From contig JAJYZD010000025.1 of assembly GCA_021800315.1 (NCBI GenBank), positions 1 to 22,436 of the forward strand: a DNA stretch of 22,436 nt. The letters are read 5' to 3'. How positions within the stretch are numbered: position 1 is the stretch's first letter; every line of letters starts with the position of its first letter. Below, piece after piece: positions 8,078 to 15,209 of the stretch. Below the pieces are notes generated by a model that saw only the letters and a program-made list of their open reading frames with translations, was not told the DNA's origin and searched no databases. The position numbers were made by a program, and so were the translations under genes. This DNA is from Bacillota bacterium (GTDB lineage Bacteria; Bacillota; Desulfotomaculia; Desulfotomaculales; JAJYZD01).

Positions 8078-9124
8078 ATGAGAGCATTGCGATTGTATGG
8101 GAAAGAAGACCTTAGATTTGAAGAAACGTCCAGACCATCTATCTTATCAAACGAAGTTTTGATAAGAGTCAAATCCTGTGCAATTTGCGGTAGTGATTTA
8201 AGGAACATATCGACAGGCGGCTCAATGCACGGTTTAGTCTTGCCACGTACTTTAGGCCATGAAATTACCGGCGTTATCGCAGAAGTCGGAAGTGAAGTTG
8301 ATTGGTACAGCGTCGGACAAAGAGTCGCAATCAATGTGAATATTTTTTGCGGTGAGTGCTATTATTGCCGGAGCGGTCTGCATAATCTTTGTGATGCCAA
8401 GGAAAGCATTTCGTATCAGTACGATGGCGGCTTTGCGGAATACCTTCGTGTTCCCGGCCGGTCGGTGCGGCAAGGCGGCTTGATTTCCCTTCCGGATAAT
8501 GTCGATTTTTGTTCCGGTTCGTTGGTGGAACCTTTTTCCTGTGTATTGAACGGTCAAGAACTTTCCAATACCGGTCCGGGCGATACCGTGGTCATCATCG
8601 GCGCGGGCCCGGTCGGCATTATGCATGCGCAACTGGCCAGAATACGGGGGGTTGCCAAAATAATCCTTGCCGACATTCTGAATGCGCGGCTGACAACGGC
8701 TGCCGGGGTAGTCGACACGGACTTACTGGTCGATTCCTCGGTCACCGATCTGAGAGGGGTCGTGCTTAGGTATACCAAAGGGCGGGGTGCCGACGTGGTA
8801 ATCGTTGCGGCTCCGTCGGGAGAGGCCCAGATTCAGGCTCTGAATATCGCTGCCAAACGGGGGAGGGTGAACTTCTTTGGGGGGCTGCCGAAGAACAATT
8901 CAACCATCGCCATAGACAGCAATACCATTCATTACAGGGAACTGTTCGTTCACGGGACATCCGACTGCACTGGGGAGCATATGAAGAAAGTTGTTGATCT
9001 GTTGTCAGCCGGGCGGCTTGAGTGCGGCTCCATGACAGGCGAGACCTACTCTTTGCAGGAGTATGAGAGGGCATTTAATACGGCGCGGTCGGGCTCTGCC
9101 CTAAAGGTCATATTTTTGCCTTGA
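8078..9124 (+). CDS. Zinc-dependent medium-chain alcohol/polyol dehydrogenase (second copy)
   Basis: A 348-aa MDR dehydrogenase, a distant paralogue of the one at 998-2068. The catalytic zinc site is C34 in SCAICGSD with H61-E62 in GHEITG. The structural zinc ligands C91, C94, C97 and C105 are intact in CGECYYCRSGLHNLC. The coenzyme fold shows VVIIGAGPVGIMHAQLA near 172-188 followed by ILADI, with the acidic residue that suggests NAD. Overall closest to sorbitol/L-iditol and galactitol-1-phosphate dehydrogenases. A run of six G residues lies about 12 bases before the ATG. It is the last gene of the sugar cluster and has its own promoter-like site, so it may act on a side product or a second stereoisomer. 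Confidence 0.9.
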   Translation: MRALRLYGKEDLRFEETSRPSILSNEVLIRVKSCAICGSDLRNISTGGSMHGLVLPRTLGHEITGVIAEVGSEVDWYSVGQRVAINVNIFCGECYYCRSGLHNLCDAKESISYQYDGGFAEYLRVPGRSVRQGGLISLPDNVDFCSGSLVEPFSCVLNGQELSNTGPGDTVVIIGAGPVGIMHAQLARIRGVAKIILADILNARLTTAAGVVDTDLLVDSSVTDLRGVVLRYTKGRGADVVIVAAPSGEAQIQALNIAAKRGRVNFFGGLPKNNSTIAIDSNTIHYRELFVHGTSDCTGEHMKKVVDLLSAGRLECGSMTGETYSLQEYERAFNTARSGSALKVIFLP

Positions 9125-9148
9125 GGGCAGGCCTGGCGCCGATTTCGT

Positions 9149-9940
9149 TTAAATGTTCCGGCCGCCAGCCGGGGTGACAACCAGGTTCCCCACGGCCCGG
9201 ACATAGGGCGGCAGGAGTTCGCCGGCGGCCTTGGCGTCGGTCGGGCCCATCAGGTGGCCGGGCCCCGTCCCGGGAACCCCCGTGACTCCGTACTGCCAGA
9301 CGATCCGGTTGGTATGGGGATCGATGACCACCACCCGGTCGTTATAGTCGTCCGATACCAGGTAATTGCCGTTGGGGAGCCGCTCCGCGGAGGAGGGATG
9401 GTTCAGCACGCCCGGCCCGCTCCGCGGTCCGTAAGACCAGGTGATCTTCCCCCGCCGATTGAAAACGTTGATGCTTCCCGGCCTGACCCAGTTGGTGACG
9501 ACGTACCGACCGCCGCCCACGGGCATGGCATCGGAGGCGTAACAGAACTGGGGAAGGGACACCTTCCAGACCACCAAGCCCTGCCTGTCCACTTCCAGCA
9601 CCGTCGGCGGCAGGTTCCAGGCCGCATGTCCCGCCTCGGTGATCATGACGCCGCCTCCGGCCAGGGGGACGGCGTCGTTGGTGGTGGCTACGTACCCGGG
9701 CAGGGTGCCGGGCACCCCCGTATGACCGTACTGCCAGGCCACCCGGCCGGTGGATTGGTCCACCTGGATGACTTTCTGGTTACCCGGATCGGTGATGGCC
9801 ACATGGCCGTTCGGCATGCCGAAGGAGTCCTCCGGCTGGTTGTAGCGTCCGTAGGCCCAAAGGATCTTCCCGGCGCATCGCGGAACATCCGGTGAAACCG
9901 GACGATCCGCTCCAATCGGCGTTTGGCTTGACTGGATCAC
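9149..9940 (-). CDS. PQQ/NHL-type beta-propeller protein, apparently missing its N-terminal part
   Basis: A 263-aa repeat protein with recurring propeller blades: VAWQYGHTGVPGT, IVWQYGVTGVPGT, ILWAYG and ITWSYG, spaced by PNGHVAITD and PNGNYLVSDDYND segments. It resembles the longer (about 350-400 aa) Clostridia proteins with aryl-sulfotransferase/PQQ-like propellers, usually exported. Here no signal peptide or first blade precedes CAGKILWAYG. The GTG at 9940 has no ribosome site, and the upstream bases look like mobile-element debris. I read it as a 5'-truncated, possibly dead gene. The C-terminus (PYVRAVGNLVVTPAGGRNI) also looks atypical. Function unknown. It runs against the sugar cluster and converges on it. 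Confidence 0.6.
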   Translation of the reverse strand: MIQSSQTPIGADRPVSPDVPRCAGKILWAYGRYNQPEDSFGMPNGHVAITDPGNQKVIQVDQSTGRVAWQYGHTGVPGTLPGYVATTNDAVPLAGGGVMITEAGHAAWNLPPTVLEVDRQGLVVWKVSLPQFCYASDAMPVGGGRYVVTNWVRPGSINVFNRRGKITWSYGPRSGPGVLNHPSSAERLPNGNYLVSDDYNDRVVVIDPHTNRIVWQYGVTGVPGTGPGHLMGPTDAKAAGELLPPYVRAVGNLVVTPAGGRNI

Positions 9941-10318
9941 CCACGTTAAAGGGACATTCCTAAGGTGGACTGTTTTGTCACGACAAGCTGTTCAGGAAAA
10001 TTGTGGCATGTCTCAGAAATATGTTGACGGGCCCGGTCAGCGGGAGCGGATGGACCCACCATGCCGAGGGCCTGTTCAGGTGGTGCGAAATACGGAAGTC
10101 CGGAAAGTTCGCGACAGGCGTGGACCTTTTTCAGGCTGAGGTCGCGATCTGACATGCGCAAACCTGTCAACTAATTTTTACGCGCAAATGAGACATCCCA
10201 AAATTGCCCAGGAAAAGAGAGCCAGGCCGGCTTTCCTGGCCGACAGTTACCTAATCCGGCGGTAAACCGGGAAAACTGATGGGGGACGGCGGTTTTGGGC
10301 CGCCGGGAGGGAAGCGGC
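9941..10318. other. Gap of 378 bp with repeat motifs resembling an insertion-sequence end
   Basis: No convincing gene. On the minus strand GGAATGTCCCTTTAACG (near 9945-9962) and GGGATGTCTCATTTGCG (near 10182-10199) are similar direct motifs about 240 bp apart, and TTGACAGGTTTGCGCATGTC occurs near 10151-10172. This style recalls IS21-type ends, but no transposase can be read. A 6-bp stem (GCCAGG 10221-10226 with CCTGGC 10235-10240) lies between this debris and the DUF2953 gene. Low certainty. Confidence 0.35.
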
Positions 10319-10867
10319 GTGCAAACGGCTGCCTTGGTACTCTTTCTGGTGTTGGTGCTGTTGGGGATGATTTTCTCGTCCCCGGTCGAGGTTTCCCTCG
10401 ACTACGGGCGGGGTCGCCTCGGCCTGGGGGTAAAGGCTTTAGGGGGATTGGTGCGGCGGCGCCTTTCCCTGGACCGGGGCGAGGCTGTCGAAACCGGGCG
10501 CCGGGCGACGGCCACCTTCGGCCGGATCGTGGCCGAAGGGTGGCATTGGCGCGCGGTGGGTCTTTTCCTGTTGAAAAGGATCCGGCTGGAGAATTTGGAA
10601 GTGGACGTGACGATGGGTCTGGGCCGGGCCGACCTGACGGCGTGCTCGGTGGGGAGGGCCTGGGCCCTGGGCGCCTGGGCGGCAGGGGTTTTGGATCGCC
10701 TGGTGGCCCCCGGGTCGGTCCGGCCGCGGCTCGCCGTGACACCCCGCTTCGACAAAGAGGATTTCACGGTGAACGTCCGGGGCAGGGCCAGGGTCAGGGT
10801 CTTCCATCTGCTGGCGGCGGGATGGCTGGCCTGGCGTACCCGGCGCGGGACCGGCGAAAATGCATAA
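10319..10867 (+). CDS. DUF2953 family protein (YtfI-like)
   Basis: A 182-aa protein with one N-terminal membrane segment (LVLFLVLVLLGMIF) followed by the soluble DUF2953 region, including FLLKRIRLENLEVDVTMGLGRADLTA at about 90-115. In Bacillus and many Clostridia this family is encoded just before gerW/ytfJ, as here, which supports the call. Its molecular role is not known, though the conserved pairing suggests sporulation. I chose the GTG at 10319 because GGGAGGG lies 7 bases upstream; an earlier in-frame GTG at 10295 would add eight residues without a ribosome site. The gene is very GC-rich, unlike the sugar cluster. The gap to gerW is 75 bp. Confidence 0.8.
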   Translation: MQTAALVLFLVLVLLGMIFSSPVEVSLDYGRGRLGLGVKALGGLVRRRLSLDRGEAVETGRRATATFGRIVAEGWHWRAVGLFLLKRIRLENLEVDVTMGLGRADLTACSVGRAWALGAWAAGVLDRLVAPGSVRPRLAVTPRFDKEDFTVNVRGRARVRVFHLLAAGWLAWRTRRGTGENA

Positions 10868-10942
10868 ATTTCCGTAGCCCGGCCATATTAAAGCAATGCT
10901 GGAAGACAGCTTCCGGGCACGAAAGACGCGAGGTGAGGGCCG

Positions 10943-11380
10943 GTGGCGGAGCATCCCATCGACAGCCTGATGAAGACAGCCATGGCGAGTATCAAGGAAA
11001 TGGTCAACGTCAACACCGTAGTAGGGGATGCGGTGGAAACGCCGGACGGCACGGTCATCATTCCGGTATCCAGGGTTTCCCTCGGGTTTGCGGCCGGCGG
11101 CGGCGATTTTGCCGTGGAGGACCGCCGGGGGGAGGAGCGCCCCCCTGGTTTCGGGGGCGGCAGCGGGGCCGGGGTTTCCGTGGTGCCGATCGGTTTCCTG
11201 GTGGCGGGCCAGGGCAACGTGCGCCTGCTGCCGGTGGACGGAAACGCGATCTACGACCGGCTGGTTGACCTGGCGCCGCAGATCGTCAGCCAGATCCAGG
11301 AGTTGCTGGGGCACAACCACGACCGGGTGGAAGATGTGCCGTCTCCGTCACCCCCGCCGCCCACCATTCCCCGCTACTAG
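10943..11380 (+). CDS. gerW: GerW (YtfJ) family spore protein
   Basis: A 145-aa GerW-family protein. The family signature is clear: HPIDSLMKTAMASIKEMVNVNTVVGDAVETPDG at the start, IIPVSRVSLGFAAGG near 37-50, and VVPIGFLVAGQGNVRLLPV near 80-100. In B. subtilis GerW is a spore protein needed for normal L-alanine germination. The start is GTG at 10943 with AGGTGAG six bases before it. The C-terminal tail, rich in Ser and Pro (PSPSPPPPTIPRY), is longer than a minimal family member and probably disordered. It forms a pair with the DUF2953 gene. Its presence is the best evidence that the organism makes endospores. Confidence 0.92.
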   Translation: MAEHPIDSLMKTAMASIKEMVNVNTVVGDAVETPDGTVIIPVSRVSLGFAAGGGDFAVEDRRGEERPPGFGGGSGAGVSVVPIGFLVAGQGNVRLLPVDGNAIYDRLVDLAPQIVSQIQELLGHNHDRVEDVPSPSPPPPTIPRY

Positions 11381-11425
11381 CTATAGGCCGCCTTCGCCGC
11401 CATCCTCTGGTGGCGTACGACCGGT

Positions 11426-11481
11426 CTTCCTTCCTTCCTTCCTTCCTTCCTTCCTTCCTTCCTTCCTTCCTTCCTTCCTTC
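11426..11481. repeat. Tetranucleotide microsatellite, 14 copies of CTTC
   Basis: An uninterrupted 56-bp run of period 4 (CTTC), 46 bp after the gerW stop and about 170 bp before csoR. It lies in non-coding DNA between the two genes. Runs of this length are prone to slippage, so copy number probably varies among isolates. Confidence 0.97.
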
Positions 11482-11619
11482 GCTGCCCGTCTTGACCACG
11501 GGGAACTGATCTTATGCCGTTTGCCCATTCACGCCGCCGCCTTCCCCTGGTCACGGAAATGTAACCTGCGTGACACGTGAAGGAAAAGTTAAGGCCGTAG
11601 AGTATGACCATGCGATGTA

Positions 11620-11634
11620 TACCCCACCGGGGTA
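11620..11634. promoter_or_regulatory. CsoR operator
   Basis: A perfect dyad, TACCCC-ACC-GGGGTA, starts 32 bp before the chosen csoR start codon. It matches the GC-rich pseudo-palindrome bound by copper-sensing CsoR repressors (TACCC-type half sites). Apo-CsoR would sit here and repress csoR and probably the downstream copper genes until Cu(I) binds. Confidence 0.75.
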
Positions 11635-11651
11635 CGGTAGGTGACAATGAG

Positions 11652-11915
11652 ATGGAACGCGACAAAGAGGACCTGCTGGGCCGCCTGCGCCGAATCGAGG
11701 GGCAGGTCCGGGGTATTCAGAAAATGATCGAAGAGGACCGCTATTGCGTGGATATCCTGCTTCAGATCAGCGCGGCGCGGGCCGCCATCCAGAAAGTGGG
11801 GTTATCCTTGTTCCGGAGCCATACCCGCGGCTGTGTCGCCACCGCCCTGCGGGGAGAGGATAGCGGGCGGGTAATCGACGAGTTGATCGACACTATGGAG
11901 AAGTTCTCTAGTTAG
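11652..11915 (+). CDS. csoR: Copper-sensing repressor CsoR
   Basis: An 87-aa all-helical CsoR/RcnR (DUF156) repressor. The Cu(I) ligand set C32, H57 and C61 is present (YCVDIL; SHTRGC), matching the Cys-His-Cys trio of true copper sensors. The opening RLRRIEGQVRGIQKMIEEDRYC is the family signature. I chose ATG 11652 because AGGTGA lies 7 bases upstream and the length is then typical; the in-frame codon at 11604 would place 16 non-family residues in front and run through the operator. The gene lies directly downstream of the dyad and upstream of copA and the copZ genes, the standard copper-homeostasis layout. Confidence 0.95.
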   Translation: MERDKEDLLGRLRRIEGQVRGIQKMIEEDRYCVDILLQISAARAAIQKVGLSLFRSHTRGCVATALRGEDSGRVIDELIDTMEKFSS

Positions 11916-11949
11916 TTACTCCGCGATACTATTGAAGGGGGGTGAGATC

Positions 11950-12030
11950 ATGCTGTGCAAACAGTGGATGCTGCGGGCGGTAGCTCACTGCGACAAGGGG
12001 CACTCCGGGCGGTCCCGGGCAAGACGGTAA
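11950..12030 (+). CDS. Possible 26-aa Cys/His peptide downstream of csoR
   Basis: An ATG at 11950 has AAGGGGGGTGA just upstream, as strong a ribosome site as any in the window. It opens a 26-codon frame with two Cys and two His (C3, H13, C14, H18) and an Arg-rich end, stopping at 12030. A large stem-loop follows at once. It lies 34 bp after csoR, so it may be cotranscribed and bind or sense copper. No homologue is recognised, and such short frames also arise by chance. Confidence 0.35.
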   Translation: MLCKQWMLRAVAHCDKGHSGRSRARR

Positions 12031-12036
12031 ACTGCC

Positions 12037-12089
12037 CCCGGGTGGAAGGGGGCTGTCGTGGGCCGACCCCCTTTCCACCACTTACCCGG
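12037..12089 (+). terminator. Large stem-loop after csoR and the small peptide, possible terminator or attenuator
   Basis: CCGGGTGGAAGGGGG pairs with CCCCCTTTCCACC and the outer ACCCGG, giving a long, nearly perfect hairpin with one bulge. No T-run follows on the plus strand, so it may act as an RNA stabiliser or a Rho-assisted stop rather than a classic terminator. Confidence 0.5.
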
Positions 12090-12330
12090 TTTAGTGCGGA
12101 TAGTATCCCCTGTTATGGTGATAATAGCTGATAACTTCTTAAGGGCGGTTTCTATAAAATAGTCGTGATATCTATACTGGAGGTGGAATTATTTACGCTG
12201 ATAGATTTTAGAGTTTCCGATTATTAAAGAGAATTGCGTTGGTAAACAAGCCAACAGGTGATAGATTGTGCTGTGACCGCTTTGGTTATGGCAGTAAGAA
12301 CTTGAAGTGATGAGTGGAGGTGTAGCAACT
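12090..12330. other. Leader region of copA without a clear gene
   Basis: AT-rich spacer before copA. A TATAAA-like box lies near 12154 but no well-spaced -35 partner was found, and no second CsoR dyad is visible. A short hairpin GTTGG/CCAAC lies near 12238-12256. Two tiny frames (14 and 22 codons) are present but not supported. Confidence 0.4.
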
Positions 12331-14802
12331 ATGAAAGATGCGGCTGCGGCGACTAAAGCAGCAAGTTTTCGGGTTACCGGCATGACCTGCGCCGCCTGCG
12401 CGGGCAGGATCGAACGGGGGCTCAAGGGCGTGCCCGGCGTAGTGTCCGCCGGGGTAAACCCGGCGACCGAAAAGGCGTCCGTGGAATACGATGCCACCCG
12501 GGTGGACGAAAAACTCCTGGTCGAGAAGATCAAGGACATAGGCTACGGGGTGGTCCTGCCCCGTTATGACGTGGGTATCACGGGTATGACCTGCGCCGCC
12601 TGCGCGGGCAGGATCGAACGGGGGCTCAAGAGCCTGCCCGGAGTTATGGAGGCCAATGTGAACCTGGCCATGAACCGGGCCGGCATAGTCTACAACCAGG
12701 CCGAGGTGTCCCCGGCGGACATCAGGGCCAGGATCGTCGACACCGGCTACGGGGCCATTGAACTGGAAGAAGCAGGAAATAGGGAAAAGGACGCGCGGGC
12801 CAGGGAGATCCGCCGCCTGCTGTGGCTGTTCGTGTTGAGCGGCATATTGTCCCTCCCGCTCCTGGTTTACATGCTGGCCATGCTGTTTAACGCGCGCGCC
12901 TATCTGCCCCAGTTCCTGTTCAATCCCTACTTCCAGTTCGCCGTGGCGACGCCGATCCAGTTCGGACCCGGCCTGTTCTTCTACAGGGACGCTTACTTCG
13001 CCCTGAAGAACAAGAGCACCAACATGGCGGTGCTGGTGGCCCTGGGCACCAGCGCGGCCTACTTCTACAGCGTCTGGGCCACCTTCTGGGGTCACTTCGA
13101 CGTGTATTACGAGGTCGGCGGGATCATCATCAGCCTGATCCTTCTGGGTAAATTTCTGGAGGCCTTCGCCAAGGGCCGGACTTCCGAAGCGATCAAGAAA
13201 CTGATGGGGCTGCAGGCCAAAACGGCCCGCGTGATCAGGGGCGGTGCCGAGGTCGAGATACCGGTGGAGGAAGTGGCGGTTCACGACCTGATCCTGGTCC
13301 GGCCGGGCGAAAAAATCCCGGTGGACGGCGTGGTCAGGGAAGGAAACTCGACGGTCGACGAGTCCATGCTCACCGGCGAGAGCCTGCCGGTGGACAAAGG
13401 ACCTGGCGACGAGGTCATCGGGGCCACCATTAACAGCGTGGGCCTCCTGAAGATGGAGGCGACCAAGGTCGGCCGCGATACCGCGCTGGCCAACATCATC
13501 CGGATCGTGGAGGAGGCCCAGGGATCCAAGGCCCCCATCCAGCGTATGGCCGACATCATCTCCTCCTATTTCGTGCCGGTGATTATCGGCATCGCCGTGG
13601 TCGGCTTCCTGGCCTGGTACTTCGGCTTCGACCCCGGCAACTTCACCCGGGCGCTTTTGGCCGCCACCGCCGTACTGGTTATCGCCTGCCCCTGCGCCCT
13701 GGGCCTGGCCACACCCACTTCCATCATGGTGGGTACCGGCCGGGGGGCGGAGAGTGGCATCCTGATCAAGGGGGGCGAGCACCTGGAGAACGCCCACCGC
13801 CTGAACGCGGTCGTGATGGATAAGACCGGCACCCTGACCCACGGCAAGCCTACGGTGATCGCTGTGGTTACGGCACCGGGCACGGCGCTCTCCCACGAAG
13901 AGATCCTGCGCCTGGCGGGCCGGACCGAGACCGCTTCGGAACACCCCCTGGCCCGGGCGGTGGTGGAGTACACCCGCGGCAAAATCGGCGAGGTGCAGGT
14001 AGCCGAAGAGTTTCAGGCCGTGCCCGGCCGCGGCGTCCTGGCCACGGTGGAGGGAACACGGGTGGCCTTCGGTAACGTGAGGCTCATGGACGAACAGGGT
14101 ATTTCCCACGCCGGGATGGAGAACGAGGCCGGGAAGCTGGAAAACCAGGGAGCCACGGCTATGTACCTGGCTCTCGACGGAAGCGTTACCGCGGTATTCG
14201 GGGTGGCGGACACCCTGAAGGAGAACGCCGCCGAGGTGGTGGCGGAACTGAAGGAAATGGGCATCGAGGTCTGGATGATCACCGGGGACAACCACCGGAC
14301 GGCTCAGGCCGTCGCCCGCCTGGCCGGGGTGGAGAACGTGCTGGCCGAGGTGCTGCCGGAGGACAAGGCGCGGGAAGTGGCCAGGCTCAAGGAGGCCGGC
14401 AAGTCGGTGGGCATGGTGGGGGACGGGATCAACGACGCCCCGGCCCTGGCCACGGCCGATGTGGGCTTCGCCATCGGTACCGGCACGGACATCGCCATGG
14501 AGGCGGCCGATATTACGTTGATGAGCGGCGACCTGCGCGGCATCGCCGCCAGCATCCGCCTTTCCCGTGCCACCATCCGGAACATCCGCCAGAACCTGTT
14601 CTGGGCCCTGATTTACAACTCCATCGGCGTTCCCATCGCTTTCGCCGGGCTGTTGAACCCGGTCATTGCCGGGGCGGCCATGGCCTTCTCCTCGGTGTCG
14701 GTGGTCAGTAACGCCCTGCGGCTGAAGCGGTACGATCCGTACAAGGCGAAGGGGCAGCGCAAACTTGCCGTAAAGGAAGTGCCCGCCCGGTCGGTGGCCT
14801 GA
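12331..14802 (+). CDS. copA: Copper-translocating P1B-type ATPase CopA with two HMA domains
   Basis: An 823-aa copper efflux ATPase. Two N-terminal heavy-metal-associated domains each carry GMTCAAC (residues 17-23 and 85-91). Eight membrane segments are expected. The Cu(I) channel motif is C453-P454-C455 in IACPCALG. The phosphorylated aspartate is D497 in DKTGTLT, the actuator has TGES, the HP motif of P1B pumps is at H538 (SEHPLA), and the hinge GDGINDAPAL starts near 697. It moves Cu(I) out of the cytoplasm using ATP. The ATG at 12331 has GGAGGTG 8 bases upstream, better than the GTG at 12307. The two HMA domains share a 45-bp identical DNA segment. It stands between csoR and two copZ-like genes. 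Confidence 0.97.
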   Translation: MKDAAAATKAASFRVTGMTCAACAGRIERGLKGVPGVVSAGVNPATEKASVEYDATRVDEKLLVEKIKDIGYGVVLPRYDVGITGMTCAACAGRIERGLKSLPGVMEANVNLAMNRAGIVYNQAEVSPADIRARIVDTGYGAIELEEAGNREKDARAREIRRLLWLFVLSGILSLPLLVYMLAMLFNARAYLPQFLFNPYFQFAVATPIQFGPGLFFYRDAYFALKNKSTNMAVLVALGTSAAYFYSVWATFWGHFDVYYEVGGIIISLILLGKFLEAFAKGRTSEAIKKLMGLQAKTARVIRGGAEVEIPVEEVAVHDLILVRPGEKIPVDGVVREGNSTVDESMLTGESLPVDKGPGDEVIGATINSVGLLKMEATKVGRDTALANIIRIVEEAQGSKAPIQRMADIISSYFVPVIIGIAVVGFLAWYFGFDPGNFTRALLAATAVLVIACPCALGLATPTSIMVGTGRGAESGILIKGGEHLENAHRLNAVVMDKTGTLTHGKPTVIAVVTAPGTALSHEEILRLAGRTETASEHPLARAVVEYTRGKIGEVQVAEEFQAVPGRGVLATVEGTRVAFGNVRLMDEQGISHAGMENEAGKLENQGATAMYLALDGSVTAVFGVADTLKENAAEVVAELKEMGIEVWMITGDNHRTAQAVARLAGVENVLAEVLPEDKAREVARLKEAGKSVGMVGDGINDAPALATADVGFAIGTGTDIAMEAADITLMSGDLRGIAASIRLSRATIRNIRQNLFWALIYNSIGVPIAFAGLLNPVIAGAAMAFSSVSVVSNALRLKRYDPYKAKGQRKLAVKEVPARSVA
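12382..12630 (+). repeat. 45-bp exact direct repeat inside copA
   Basis: Bases 12382-12426 and 12586-12630 are identical over 45 nt and encode the metal-binding loop and following helix (MTCAACAGR onward) of the two HMA domains. The rest of the two domains has diverged, so local gene conversion is likely. Confidence 0.95.
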
Positions 14803-14832
14803 CCGACGGGTAACGGCGGTTTTGGGCGCCCG

Positions 14833-14854
14833 CCGATGGGAACATCGGGTTTTT
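14833..14854 (+). terminator. Terminator or attenuator between copA and the first copZ-like gene
   Basis: CCGATG and CATCGG form a 6-bp stem closed by a GGAA tetraloop, then G and five T residues. It lies 30 bp after the copA stop and 25 bp before the next start. The stem is short, so partial read-through is plausible. Confidence 0.6.
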
Positions 14855-14879
14855 CACCGCTGGGAAAAGGAGGTGCCGG

Positions 14880-15131
14880 ATGATCCGGATCACACTGCCC
14901 GTGGAAGGCATGACCGGTAACCTCTGCCGGACGGTGGTGGAGCAGGCGCTTATGAAGGTGCCGGGCGTCAGCCGGGCGGAGGTCGACCTGACCGCCGGGA
15001 AGGCTCTGGTTGGCTACGATCCGGCACTGGTTACCAGGGTCCGGCTGGTCAGGGCGGTGGAGGACGCCGGTTACGGCGTGCCCTCCGGGGGGATCGCCGC
15101 CTGTTTCGCCCGCGGCACGGCGGCCGGGTGA
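14880..15131 (+). CDS. CopZ-like HMA-domain protein with degenerate metal site
   Basis: An 83-aa protein made of a single HMA fold, closely similar to the CopZ encoded next door (ITLPVEGM, then ALxKVPGVS, then VEDAGYGV). The metal loop reads GMTGNLC, so the first of the two copper-binding cysteines is Gly at residue 13 and only C16 remains. Classic Cu(I) chaperoning by two thiols should therefore be lost or altered. A further cysteine lies in the C-terminal tail (IAACFARG), which differs from the neighbour. The ribosome site AAAGGAGGTG is excellent, so the gene is probably still expressed. Possible roles are a sensor, a dimer partner of CopZ, or a decaying duplicate. Confidence 0.85.
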   Translation: MIRITLPVEGMTGNLCRTVVEQALMKVPGVSRAEVDLTAGKALVGYDPALVTRVRLVRAVEDAGYGVPSGGIAACFARGTAAG

Positions 15132-15209
15132 TGGTCTTGCGCCCGGTAGCGCGGAGCGCCGCCAGTCGTCCGGCTTTCTAGCAGCATAGCGGTGAAAGGA
15201 GGTGATAAC

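Noticed and set aside
9946..10170. 74-codon minus-strand frame upstream of the propeller gene
   Set aside because: No homology recognised and no clear ribosome site; better explained as mobile-element debris.
10251..11320. Long open frames on the minus strand and in other plus frames across the DUF2953-gerW region
   Set aside because: High GC leaves few stop codons. The frames are Pro/Arg/Gly-rich, lack family motifs and lie over two clearly recognised genes.
12286..14295. A 669-codon minus-strand frame opposite copA
   Set aside because: It mirrors the third-position GC bias of copA, has no ribosome site and no recognisable domain.
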